A DNA stretch of 64,000 bases from NCBI GenBank assembly GCA_030407085.1, contig CM059584.1:130919501-130983500 (forward strand), read 5' to 3'. Source of the DNA: Trichopria drosophilae. Taxonomy: Eukaryota > Arthropoda > Insecta > Hymenoptera > Diapriidae. The notes beneath the pieces were generated by a model. That model saw nothing but the letters and a program-made list of their open reading frames with translations. It was not told where the DNA came from and did no database searches. The position numbers were made by a program, and so were the translations under genes. Positions 38,822 through 49,440 of this stretch are shown in pieces; the stretch's first letter is position 1; every line of letters starts with the position of its first letter.

Positions 38822-38933
38822 CAAGTTGGACGTACATCTTCGGGCGCACATTCTCCTGCCAAGCAGCGAGGCCGCCGCCGAGCATCGCGACGGCCCAACA
38901 CAGGAGCAAAATGAGCCTGATCTGACGCCTCAT
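38822..38933 (-). CDS. Sema1a: First coding exon of a class-1 (Sema1a-like) transmembrane semaphorin
   Basis: This is a partial gene: only the N-terminal 37 codons plus one base are present. Read on the minus strand, the ATG at 38933 opens a signal peptide with a basic start (MRRQIR), a hydrophobic core (LILLLCWAVAM) and a small-residue region (GGGLAA) before WQENVRPKMYVQL. The PKMYVQ(F/L)G motif right after the signal peptide is what I remember at the mature start of insect semaphorin-1, for example grasshopper Sema I. The exon ends in CTTG|GTAAGT, a strong donor giving a phase-1 intron, with the G starting the next glycine codon. The start is well fixed: an in-frame TAA lies at 39027-39029 and no ATG occurs between it and 38933. 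Family knowledge: Sema1a is a cell-surface axon-guidance ligand and receptor that binds Plexin A through its sema domain. That domain lies on exons I cannot find in this window. Paralogue Sema1b is possible. Confidence 0.8.
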
Positions 38934-39046
38934 GGCACCGATGTCACTGGATCCTCCGCGCACGAACTTTCGTAAAACTGCACCGCGCAAACTGATCCGC
39001 CAGCACAAACGGATGACACGGACGTATTACGCGGGTGGCACAAACT

Positions 39047-39133
39047 TCACTTTCCTCGGGAACGATGCGCGTTCTGCTCGTCCTTCACAACAGGATCGAC
39101 TTTCGCTACGATCGTCCGGCGCGCGCGATACAT
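39047..39133 (-). other. Possible upstream ORF in the semaphorin leader (28 codons)
   Basis: On the minus strand an ATG at 39133 opens 28 codons (MYRARRTIVAK...RSRGK) and stops about 113 bases before the semaphorin ATG, in a different frame. If transcription starts further upstream, this short frame would be met first and could damp translation. No homology is claimed. Confidence 0.25.
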
Positions 39134-39421
39134 TTTCACGAGCGCGTTGACGACGACGACCGAGGGGTCGACGACACTTCCGAACTCGCTGCTAAGGACG
39201 ACGGCGTCTCGTGGACGATCGGCGTCACACTGACGGCGCGACAGGTAACAGGCGCTCCGATCCCCCCCGGCTTCAGCGCGCTTGCGCGCCGATCTCCGTA
39301 TACGCGTGGAGTGATAACGAGGAGAGAATCCGGGGTGCGGAGGACGGGTACAGAGGAAAGCCGGCTGGAAAGAGTGAAAGGATGGACTTTTCGAGGAATT
39401 GACAAAAGCAAAGGAGAAAGG

Positions 39422-39438
39422 GAGAGAGAGAGAGAGAG
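39422..39438. repeat. (GA)n tract in the semaphorin leader
   Basis: A run of eight to nine GA repeats within a longer purine-rich stretch (about 39400-39450). GAGA tracts near insect promoters often bind Trl/GAF or CLAMP-type factors. Confidence 0.8.
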
Positions 39439-40140
39439 TCAAGGAGGTAAAAGCGAGTCGGGGGCTTGCGCCCTTGCGCAAGTTTTAAGCTCTCGTCCTT
39501 CGGGTATCGTTGGCGTCCTTACTCGAACTCCTACTGCAGCGCCTCCAACCTGCAATCATACAAAAAAAAACGTTGTACATCAAAACATATTTTGTCGGGA
39601 CCTCCGAAGGCTGGGAGGTTTACATATTGCAGGCATTGTACGAAATGTGCTTCGGTGGACGAATGCGTTTTGCCGCAGGGAGTAAAGGATATAGGCGCCC
39701 TTCTCGCGCACACGCACGACGGCAATCGTTCGCAATGTGTAGGAGAGAGGCCAAATATCGCATGGCGCAACGCGACGCCGGCAAACATTCGCGACTCTGT
39801 GTTTTCGCGGTGGAGTCGCATATATATACACGAAACCGTGTGTGTCGGTTTGTATAATGCAAAGTTGTGTGCGTTCCTTTAAATGTTATTCGGCTGGAAC
39901 GGCCAGCGACGCGAAAGGATAATGGACGATCCGAAGCGACAAATGGAATATAGTAGCCAAAAAAAGAGACTGCTGCTCTGTCGAACACTTTGGGGGCCGT
40001 ACTTCCAGTTTCCGTGTCAAACGCGTAAAGTCCCTCTCACTTTCGTATTTTTCTATCCGCCCATTCGCCTTTGTAAAAAAATTGTTAGTACTGACTATCA
40101 GGACTATAGTGTAGTTGCTGAATTGTTACGACAGTGGTGA

Positions 40141-40468
40141 ACAAGGACACTTTTTCACAATGATTTTCAATAGAATAAATGCAGAAAATAAGTTTACTAT
40201 TAAGTACGAAAAAGGGACAAAGGAAATAAACCTTTTTAGTTTAACTTCAAGCTTTGTTATATAAAAAATACGTATTTGTTAAATTTATGTAAAAGAGCAA
40301 AAAGATGTCCTAAAGATGTGTAATATATCTTTGACATGTCTTATGAAACAATCTTTTAAGTATCTCGAAAATAGATTTTAGAAGGAATTTACAAACAGAT
40401 TGAGAAACGTATACAAATTGGAATAATTATTATGACTCTGTTTATTTTTAAATCATTGTTTTACTATA
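40141..40468. other. AT-rich non-coding DNA
   Basis: Contains degenerate AAGATGTCYTA-like motifs near 40305-40365 but no gene. Confidence 0.4.
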
Positions 40469-40470
40469 TA

Positions 40471-40733
40471 TAGTAGAGTCCCGGTATAATTGCGTCTCGC
40501 TGTATTTGCGTCCCCGTACATTTGCCCGGTTCAGCCTAGTTATATTTACCTGTCGCCGATCTCTTTCTCCCCCACCTTGGCGTCTGAGGGCTCAGGAAGG
40601 GCCTGGTGTGACGTCACGAACAGAACGCAACTGAGAGGAGTAGGAGAAGCGGCGCTCCCCTTCTTTTGGTAAATATAAAGCACATGAGGGGCTGGTGAGG
40701 AACCGAGTGGGTAAATATACCGGGACTCTACTG
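40471..40733. mobile_element. TA-flanked MITE, CCCGGTATA family, copy 2 (263 bp)
   Basis: Ends read TAGTAGAGTCCCGGTATA and TATACCGGGACTCTACTG, with TA at 40469-40470 and 40734-40735. The interior is much more GC-rich than its surroundings and contains TGACGTCA at 40609-40616, also found in copy 1 at 10620-10627. An 83-codon minus frame overlapping it is a by-product. It lies about 1.5 kb upstream of the semaphorin first exon. Confidence 0.9.
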
Positions 40734-40735
40734 TA

Positions 40736-41437
40736 TGTATTATATGAGATATATGAGTATATCTTATGGTATTGCTAAATATTTTATACGAATACATGCC
40801 TCCCTCTTAGTACAGAAGTAGAAGAGAGGAAGCACCAAAATAACTTACCTACCTCAGAAAAGAACATAATGGTTCAAATTAAAATACAAAAAACAGAAAA
40901 AATAATAAATATAGATAAGGCAAACAAGGAGGATTCACATAAACGAGGAAATCAAATATATCGTTTGGGAGTTCAGGAAAATTTATATTCAGTATGTACT
41001 GAAATTTCAAATGATGGCGTTCATTTTTATTAACCTTTTCGACCCGAAACGACAAAAGCTGTTAATCAACTTCAGTTCAGTTTCTCCACTGAAAACAACT
41101 TTTGAAAGATATCTTTCTACCTTTCTACTATTTCCAAGTATATTTTCAAGTTAAAAAAAAAATGCCAAAAAACGATTATTTACACGAAAATTGAGCATAA
41201 ATAATATGGTGGTAGCATATTTTTTAGAAGCAATAACAGATTCAAAATCGCCAAGAGAAAATTATAAAAAATTGACAAACAAGACCTAAAAGTAATAGCA
41301 TTTTCATTTTATTTTGAAAATTTTGTTGTACACTTGAGTAAAAAGTTATTTTACTGCTGCAACTGGACAGAAGTTGACGTATCTGTTTTTCTTATTTCGG
41401 GATGAAAAAAAATGTCTTTCTCACTCTGTGCACAAAT
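40736..41437. other. AT-rich non-coding DNA
   Basis: Nothing supportable was seen. Confidence 0.4.
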
Positions 41438-41840
41438 AGTATATTACTCAACGAGGGAGGTAAAATAAAGAATGTCTCAGGCTGCGTGTAATTTTTACCC
41501 GAGGTGAAGCCGTGGGTGAAAAACATGTAGTCTGAGGCATTCTGTTTTACTTCCCGAGGGAAGTATACGATTTTTCTTCATAACAGGGAGGAAAAGAAGA
41601 AACTTTCCTCCCGCTTGCGGGAGGAAAGTTGCTGCTTTCGTCCCAGTGTGATGAAAATGCTATTTTGGTTCCTATATTGCGGGAGAAAAATAGCACATTC
41701 TCTCTCTCTAGGGAGCAAAATAAATATAACCGGGTGCAAAATAAGTTTCCCGCATTCTGAGCGCTTCAAACTCGCACTCATCGGCAAACACCTATTTTGC
41801 TCCCTAGTTGCACAATCTACTATTATAGTCGTTAAGCATT
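41438..41840. repeat. Cluster of hairpins and repeated GGGAG motifs
   Basis: The first hairpin spans 41438-41569: GTATATTACTC...GAGGGAGGTAAAA pairs with TTTTACTTCCCGAGGGAAGTATAC, and GAATGTCTCAGGCTG pairs with TAGTCTGAGGCATTC. The second is perfect: AACTTTCCTCCCGC (41601-41614), TT, GCGGGAGGAAAGTT (41617-41630). Further GGGAGCAAAATA and TATTTTGCTCCC copies form a third inverted pair (about 41721-41807). Non-coding and of unknown origin. Confidence 0.65.
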
Positions 41841-42238
41841 TATTTGGAATAAACGTTGTTTTAATGATATTTTAATATTACAAAAATTTTGTCTCTTAAC
41901 CAGAAATTACAGAAATTGTAGACTTGATAAATGCACTTTAATAGGATATTAAGAAACGAGTGCGTAACTTCACGCACTGCACTAGTAGCGTACGATATTT
42001 TATGCACAGACGGAAAATCCGCGCATAAAGATAAGTTATGATATTTTCACCTCCACCCCTATTTTTTGAAAAAAACATCAAATAATCTAAAAATATATTC
42101 GTTTTACGTTTCCTGCTACATCTAATATGATTTCTAAAGCAAATGAAAAAACAATATTTTCAGTTGGTTGCTAGCATTCAAAATGGCTTGTTCGTGGTAG
42201 GGCCCCAATAATTCATGGAATTATTCACACACACAAAT

Positions 42239-42420
42239 AATGTTCCAATACAGGTTTTTGAGATCGCTGATTTAAAGTATGACATTCAAAATTAAAAATT
42301 TCATATGGTGTTTGAAAATTGTGACCATCTTTTTTTATAAATCATCAAAACTGACCAATCATGTTCACTGGGAGATTTTTGAGATCGCTCAATTGAAATA
42401 TGTTATTGAACATTCGCATA
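42239..42420. repeat. Diverged tandem duplication (about 122 bp apart)
   Basis: ATGTTCCAATACAGG...TTTTTGAGATCGCT at about 42240 recurs as ATGTTCACTGGGAG...TTTTTGAGATCGCT at about 42361, followed in both by a similar AAAGTATGACATTCAA/AAATATGTTATTGAA tail. Confidence 0.55.
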
Positions 42421-44169
42421 CAAAATGTCTATATTCAATCGAGCGGAAAATGTTTAAAACTTATTGTCACAAATTATGCCTGTAATTTGTTACTGAAAAA
42501 TTCATGTGTACACCCTGATTGAAAACGTAAAATTCTGCCGAGTTATTCGACACATGTTCCGCAATTTTTCAATTCTTTTAGAAAAGTTCAAAATTTTGGT
42601 ATGCCGGTAATGCAATTTGGTTTATCACAATTTTAGATATCATTAACAGTATTGCAACATTAAAATGCGAGTTATTAAGAGCAGAAATATAGAATTATAA
42701 AATGTACATATGAATATTTCAGAATTGTATATTTAAATATCGGGAAATTGGAAACAAAAAAAATTCTATTGGACTGTTTACTGCAAAGCGTAGTTAATTG
42801 AGTAATTTTTTTTTAGTACTGTGTATCTTACTTTTATAGAATGGTTTAATTAACTATTTTCCTTTGTGTGTACAAAATGCGATCCGCGAAATACCTTCAT
42901 ATTACATGAAAATATCTGATTAACCGGAAAATTATAAACATCATAAGCTGCACATCATGCGATCAATTTAACAGAAATTCGATACAGCTCGAAAAAATTT
43001 ACCGAAGTAAATATGTTTACAATCTTTTAAAGTGGATATGGAGCAATTATAAAACGTCGGTATTATGATAGACAATAAACTCCATTTAAAAAACGGAGTA
43101 TCGCCGTTAGGTGAACAACGTATGATTAAAATTTCAATTGAGTTCTTCTAAATTGTCTCATAGAAAAAATACACCATTTTCGGCTTAGTTTATTGTAACT
43201 GATTATTTTCCAGAAAAATTAGTTCAGTCAGTTTTACTGTGGTAAAAGTTTGTTTCTAGCAATAAATATTAATAATATCGAGAAATAGAACGTTTATCGA
43301 TGCAAATGTAATTTTTAAATTTATTAAAATAGGATAGGAGACCTTTAGACAACAGCCAATCCAACATTTTACTATTTTAATATGTTGCCTTTCTTTTCCA
43401 CAATGCGGATAGACAAAAAATTAAATTTAACAATATTTTATTATTATCGATGTATTTTCAGGATTTTTTTTCATATAAAAAGAACTCTGTTTTAACTTTG
43501 AATTGTGTCAACGTATTGACATTTCTAGTATTTTGCAGGTGGAACATATTTTCTACACTTACTACCATAGTATTTTCTTTATTAAAAAATGGGAATGCCC
43601 GCGCTCTAAATTCGAATCAATGAAAATCTCTGCGAATAAGTGAAATGTAGGTGGCTAATCATCGATGGGGTGTATGATAATAGAATTGCGTTACCAAAAT
43701 AAGGTCGAGGTTTGGTTATATCAACATTCTCGCATTTATTGAATTTCTAGGTCACAATGAAGAAGACAAGAGTAAACAAAAATTCGATGAGGAGGTAATT
43801 TTTATAAAAATCGAGGTGAAAGTGTCACAGTGAAAATTGCTTTGTTGATGCTGTGTGCGTAGAGTGCAGCTTTACCCATTTTTTACATTTTTAAATGCAC
43901 TTTACATCGCATCGTTCGAGGCATGTGCGAAAATATTTTCAATGCGTCCCGTAACCCTCAAATTCATAGAAAAAACTGGTACGCACTCTTATCGAGAAGT
44001 ATTATTTTAGCACTTTTTCAATCACAATAAAACCAAAATACAATGAGATCCAAAACTCAGTTACTGCTGGTACTGGGGGAACTTCATATATCAACCACCT
44101 TTTTATTGTAGCAAAAATAGCTTAGGTTGCGAGTACTGATGGATCAAAGTGCCAATATAACACAAAATA
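42421..44169. other. AT-rich non-coding DNA
   Basis: No gene or RNA was seen. Confidence 0.5.
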
Positions 44170-44173
44170 TTAA

Positions 44174-45434
44174 CCCGTTTCGTCCTGAAATGCCGTAAAT
44201 TTTGACTTCTTTTCATCAGGTGCTTTCTTAGGGAAAAAATCACTCAATCGTTTTGATATAACCATACCTATTGTATTTTTTCTCGAACTTTCTAAATCCG
44301 GTTTCATATTGACCATATCTGCCGCCATTTTTTTACTATGGCGGTTAAACATAAAAAAATTTCTTCAAATAATCGTATTTTTTAACAGGAAACCGTGTTC
44401 GGAACAAGCTAAGTCTCTGTATCTGGTGGAGTAATTAGTTACACTAAATGATAGGATGGTTATTAATTCTCCATTCAAAATGGCGGCTTCAAAATGACGG
44501 TTCTCAGTCAAAATTTTGTTGAAAAATTTCTGGACAATCTAACTCAAAAGCTACGAACTTTTAAAAAAAAATGTTGAGAATGAAACGTTCTTAGAATTCA
44601 TTGAGAAATATAGTGGAATTTTTTCAGATTTTTTAAATGAAGTTTTAAGAAATTTTTTTCAAAATTTTTTTCAAAATTGTAATTTATTTACAAAAAATTC
44701 TGAAAAAAATTTAGTGCATTCTCTGATAAATTTTAAGAGTTTTTTGTTCTTTGCAATTCTTTCCAAAAGTTGATAGTTTTCGAGGAAATCAATTTAAAAT
44801 ATTATAGTTTAAGATTTTTCTTTCTCGAAAACTATCAACTTTTGGGAAAAAATGCATAGAATAAAAAACTCTTAGAATTCATCAGAGAATGCACTAAATT
44901 TTGTTCGAAATTTTTCGAAAAAAAAAATTACAATTTTGAAAAGAATTTTGACAAAAATGATTCAAAAATTCATTTAAAAAATCTGAAAAAAAATCCAATA
45001 TATTTCTCGGCGAATTCTAAGAATTTTTTATTCTTAGCATTTTTTAAAATAAGCTCATAATTGTTCAGTTAGATCGTCCAGAAATTTTTCAACAAAATGT
45101 TTACTGATGTCCGCCATTTTGAATCCGTCATTTTGAATCGTGAATTAATAACGATCCTATCTTTTAGTATAATTATTTACTACACCAGATACAGAGATTC
45201 AGCTTGATTCGAACACGGCTTCCTGTTAAAAAATACGATTATTTGAACAAATTTTTTCAAAATTTACGTTTTTTTATGTTTAAACCGCCATAGTAAAAAA
45301 AATTGCGGCAGATATGGTCAATCTGAATCCGTATTTAGAAAGTTCGAGAAAAAATAAAGATTGAGTCACTTTCTCTATGAGAAAGCACCTGATGAAAAGA
45401 AGTCAAAATTTAGGGCATTTCAGGACGAAACGGG
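44174..45434. mobile_element. Intact foldback element, TTAA family (1,261 bp)
   Basis: Terminal repeats are CCCGTTTCGTCCTGAAAT and its reverse complement, flanked by TTAA at 44170-44173 and 45435-45438. Almost the entire element is two inverted arms of about 600 bp meeting near 44805-44820 at a TTAAAATATTATAGTTTAA-type centre. TTAA target duplication and CCC/GGG ends fit mobilisation by a piggyBac-type transposase. The 60-codon minus frame at the left end is made by the arm sequence and matches no transposase I know. The inner arms match the degenerate copy at 2119-3190. Confidence 0.9.
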
Positions 45435-45438
45435 TTAA

Positions 45439-46030
45439 CATAAAAATCAACTGGATTCTGGATATTACCGTATATTACTCTGGTGACTGTCAAAAACCAG
45501 ACATGAATTATTAGGTATTTTTAACTAAAAATTAAACCAAGAAGTGGTTTAATTTAAAACAATCCAGTTTTTCTCGACCGATTTTCTCCCTGAATATATT
45601 GTAATCAAATTTTATTTTAGTGTAGGAATTAAACTGTCTATTATGTCGATTGTTCCCTAATTGAAGGGCAATTTAATCTTTTCCTAACATTCTATCTCTA
45701 CTTTTCTTCATTAAAGTATAAAAATTGGTACTACATAGTTATCAGAAGCTGTATAGTTAAATATTTCGTATATAGATTTTTTTAAATAGAAGAAGTTTAA
45801 AGAAAATTTGAGTATCACGGAATGTATCTTCATAAGCACATACTCTTTGCAAGTATTGTCGTTGGAATATTTTCGATGCGTCTGTTGTAGACATTTATTA
45901 GTATTGATTAGTACATTATATTGCTCGAGCATTGTATCACTAAATAATGTTGTTTTGCCAATATTATTAAACATTATGGCCGTAATAGCACGATTACCTC
46001 TGTAAAGTAGCAGCACAACGGTATACACCG
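45439..46030. other. AT-rich non-coding DNA
   Basis: A 105-codon minus-strand frame (45711-46028) is overlapped by a plus-strand frame; neither is recognisable. Confidence 0.4.
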
Positions 46031-46760
46031 TCTCTAGCTCTAACTATGAATTCCATATGAACTCTAACTCCCGCTCTTTTAGTCTATGCATAATTGACGT
46101 TAATTAACACGACTGTACGGATCGAAGGTTCGATACGCTTTGAAGGGATAGCGAGCACACCCTCTCTGGGCTGTACACCGTCCATTCACCCTTCCCTACA
46201 GTCATATATACATATATATTAACGTGGGTGTATAGGTGTAGAACCCTCGGCGAGGACCGGAGCACCAAATTCCTAGTCGCAATGCGAATTAGAATTTCTT
46301 TTGACACGCGTCCAATTCCGTCAGCTGTCGGGACATCAAAATAGCACGTATAACTTCGGAAACTCATAGAATTAGAAATTATATCGAACCACGCCGCACT
46401 TGCTAGTTCGGTCCTGGCTTCCACGGGGAATAATAAATCAGCACACGGCTCGTGCTCAATTGCTCGCCCGGCGGATTTCATTATCGAAGTGCGATTTATG
46501 TCCGGTATCAAAGTGTACCATTGCTGTGACGGATTCCACGCTAAAGTCTTATATAATATCGCAAACAGCTACCTAATTCCGTGTATCCAATCCTCCGGCA
46601 TTTTGAAGCGCAAGGACGATAAATGTAACCTGGACAAGTGATATGCGCGAGCTTGCTGAAAGAAATGCATGTGACCGTCGATTGTCGTCAGACATGCCAC
46701 AAGTACATTTTTACCATCCAGCGGAATGTATTCGTGCAAAGGCAGTAAGAAAATAAAAAT
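46031..46760. promoter_or_regulatory. GC-normal island upstream of the semaphorin gene
   Basis: CpG-containing block with a 135-codon minus-strand frame (46104-46511) that opens with TTG; the first ATG would be 10 codons in. I see no domain. It is a candidate distal regulatory element, or less likely an exon of an unrecognised gene. Confidence 0.3.
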
Positions 46761-47597
46761 TTTCTAAAAATGCATATGCGTTTATGCCGTAACTTTATTT
46801 CTTGCTCGTATCTTGGAATATCTCCGAAACTTTTCATTTTTGTGATGATGGGTGGTTTAGGACCTTCCCCGTAATATATATTATACAGTGACTGTATAGA
46901 ACATTAGTAAATATGTTAAAATAGAGGAAGACGTTTATTTAAACTCAGTTGTATGTCCTTTTCAAGTACACTAAATTTTGCTAATGTAGCGGTGATGATA
47001 TCAATTTTGTTTTATATTTTATTACTGTAACTTGTTTAACATTATCGATAACGGCTTTAATTTTTTTACAGCATCACTAGTAACCTAAAAAAACAAAAAA
47101 TACTCAACATTTATGTGTGCCTATAAAAAAACACGGAGTTAGAAAATAAACAAAAATGGAGAACGCATTTTTAGAAAATTCATCCTGAATGATTATTTAT
47201 GCAACAACTTTTTAAACATTTCATTTAACTAAAAACGTTGAAGGTAAGTTTATTCTACACGAAAAATGCTACAAAATGGCCTTGAGCAATTGAGTGTGCT
47301 CCTTCAGAAACAGTTTTTATAGCATTTTGAATTTTAAAATTAAAAGCGCCACTCGTTAAAAAAATATACTTTTCGACCAGGCACACTTTGTTATCAACTT
47401 CAAATGATATTCTAGCCATTGCCAATGGTTATTTACACCATAACAATTATATATACAATTTGTTCTATGCATAAATTCATATTTAGGGTTGTAAACAGTG
47501 ATATTAAATTTTTAACAATATTTTGTATGTAATTAGTAACTATAAATCGCGCGTTTACTGTTTAAAAATCTTTGTAAACATACATTATCTTAATAAC

Positions 47598-47649
<52 letters not shown>

Positions 47650-48029
47650 ATTTTGATACGTGAATAAAACTATCATTTTTAAGCCGTGATAAATTTAGAT
47701 TATGTAATGAAATAAGTACAAATAAATATTTATTTTTCTGCATTGTATACACGTGCGTATGAATACAAATAATAAAACTCATTGTCTATAGACATGGCAA
47801 ATTGAGTATTATTACTTTTTATCAATTAACATTTGAAAAAAATGAGTGGCACAGCATTTTTTTTACTATTTAAACGCATATAAACGTAAAAAAAAAGTTT
47901 GGTGAGTGTGCTTTAAAAATTTAGTTTTATTTTTTCTGAAGTGAAAAAAGAAAAGTTTCAGGGATATGGCCATATATAAGACACGTATTTTGTACACAAT
48001 TTCTGTTCCAAGGCTAAAATAAGGAAAAT
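46761..48029. other. AT-rich non-coding DNA
   Basis: Apart from the (GA)n microsatellite nothing was seen. Confidence 0.5.
47600..47648. repeat. (GA)n microsatellite
   Basis: 49 bases of uninterrupted GA repeat. It gives a run of Ser-Leu codons in a minus-strand frame that should be ignored. Confidence 0.95.
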
Positions 48030-48430
48030 TTGATTTTATGCGATTCTGTGTGCAAAGTGTGACTTTGCGCACTAAAATTCGATGCGCAAAGTATATTTTA
48101 CCGCATTTTATTTTTTAGAATTAGAAAATTAGAAAATTTCGCACATTTGCGGCAAAGTTTTCTTTGCGCAATGACATTTTCGGGCGCAAATTAACACGTT
48201 GCACAATTTAGAATTGCATAAAATACCGCCCAAAATTTGATTTCGCACACTTTTAGGGTTCAAAGTGTCGGGTTAGCGCACTACACTTCTCTCACGCCAA
48301 TCATTGTGCGAAAAAGTTATCTCACGGAATCGAACAAAATAACATACGATACAAGTGCGAAGTAGATAACTGTCACACTCGTACTCCCGCGCAAATCATT
48401 CTCTCCACGCACTTGTATCGTAATGTACTT
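48030..48430. repeat. Cluster of TGCGCAAAGT-type motifs and inverted repeats
   Basis: GTGTGCAAAGT, a 3-base loop, then ACTTTGCGCAC forms a hairpin near 48049-48073. Variants follow repeatedly: GATGCGCAAAGT, TTTGCGGCAAAG, TTTGCGCAATG, GGGCGCAAATT, TTCGCACACTTT, ATTGTGCGAAAA. A second inverted pair, ATACGATACAAGTGCG near 48353 and CGCACTTGTATCGTA near 48409, closes the cluster. No frame, no known element. Confidence 0.6.
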
Positions 48431-49440
48431 GTTTCAAATACTGCGAAGAAAGTTCTCGTGTTCCGCACGTAAAAATAATTTTAAAATCCGGAAACATCTA
48501 AAAAGTTATAAACAATCATTTAAAAAATTTTTCTTCTACAAGATTTTTTAATGAACGTTTTTTCGTTTAGTAGGATAAGAGATTGTTTAAAACCTTGGAT
48601 TCGGATTTCAGCACAACAAAAACTTCCAGAAATGTATATTCTGATCTTTGGGTCAAATGGTCAACCCGATTTCGTCTGCTTGTGATATTATTGAAATCTT
48701 GATGAAATTTGTGTTTTCTTGTGCATTAACGGGTTTTCAAACACTAGTACTTTAGTAAATGATTCTACTTTACATTCTAAATCGGAATCAGTCAAACTAC
48801 TCATGCAGAAATGGTAAGTCGTCATACATTTATTTCAGTTTATGGTTCCAATATTAAATTCAAATTTCCAATTTCAAAACCTGACCAGTTGAATACACAA
48901 AAATATGCAGTAATTTGACCAATTAGTTTTGACTTATTACTAAAAAATTGTTTTTGGTTAACAAATAACTTGAAAATAAAAATTATAAATATGAAACGAA
49001 CTATTTTATTACTATGAAGTTAAGACTTCTTATTCAAATTCAGGAATGCAAAAATATAGAAATATTTTTTTAAAAATTCAGACATTACAATTTTTATGGA
49101 TCATTATTATCTAGGGAAGTACGCTCAGAAAATTATCATTTGAAAAATTCTTTTAGTGTGTTTGAAGTGCGGATATATACGGCAATGAAAATATTTTCTG
49201 TGTTTTAATAAATTGATTAGAATATACGCATAGCAATTCTTTCCCAGCATGTTCATTTTTCCAAGGAAAATATTCTTCGTATACTTTGATGAAGTAAGAT
49301 CATCCGAATCATTTAACATCTTTCTTCATAAAAGTATTTGCATAGAATAATACATAAAAATCATTACCGAATAAGTCAATGGATGTTAAAATCTATTTAA
49401 AGTGGACAAGTTTATTTAGACCTTTGTTACAATATGAAAT
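48431..49440. other. AT-rich non-coding DNA
   Basis: Nothing supportable was seen. Confidence 0.45.

Larger units (their letters stand above)
38934..39950 (-). promoter_or_regulatory. GC/CpG-rich 5' leader and promoter island of the semaphorin gene
   Basis: About 1 kb of CpG-rich DNA lies immediately upstream of the semaphorin start codon, unlike the AT-rich flanks. No pyrimidine tract plus AG precedes the ATG closely, so the 5' untranslated region is probably continuous with the coding exon. The stretch holds a (GA)n tract at 39422-39438, of the kind bound by GAGA factor, a TATATATA stretch near 39822-39829, and a short upstream open frame at 39047-39133. The transcription start cannot be placed from sequence alone. 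Long open frames here on both strands look like products of the GC content. Confidence 0.5.

Noticed and set aside
39047..39481. 144-codon minus-strand frame in the semaphorin leader
   Set aside because: It opens only with TTG and is largely the complement of GA/CT-rich sequence; only its last 28 codons follow an ATG, and those are listed as a possible uORF.
39035..39685. 216-codon plus-strand frame opposite the semaphorin leader (the longest in the window)
   Set aside because: It opens with GTG, runs through a (GA)n tract (Arg-Glu repeats), lies in a CpG island where stops are rare, overlaps several other long frames and resembles no family.
44170..44352. 60-codon frame at the end of the foldback, considered as a transposase fragment
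   Set aside because: It is the reading of the terminal inverted repeat itself and contains no transposase motif.
46104..46511. 135-codon minus-strand frame
   Set aside because: It opens with TTG and has no recognisable motif; kept only as part of a candidate island.
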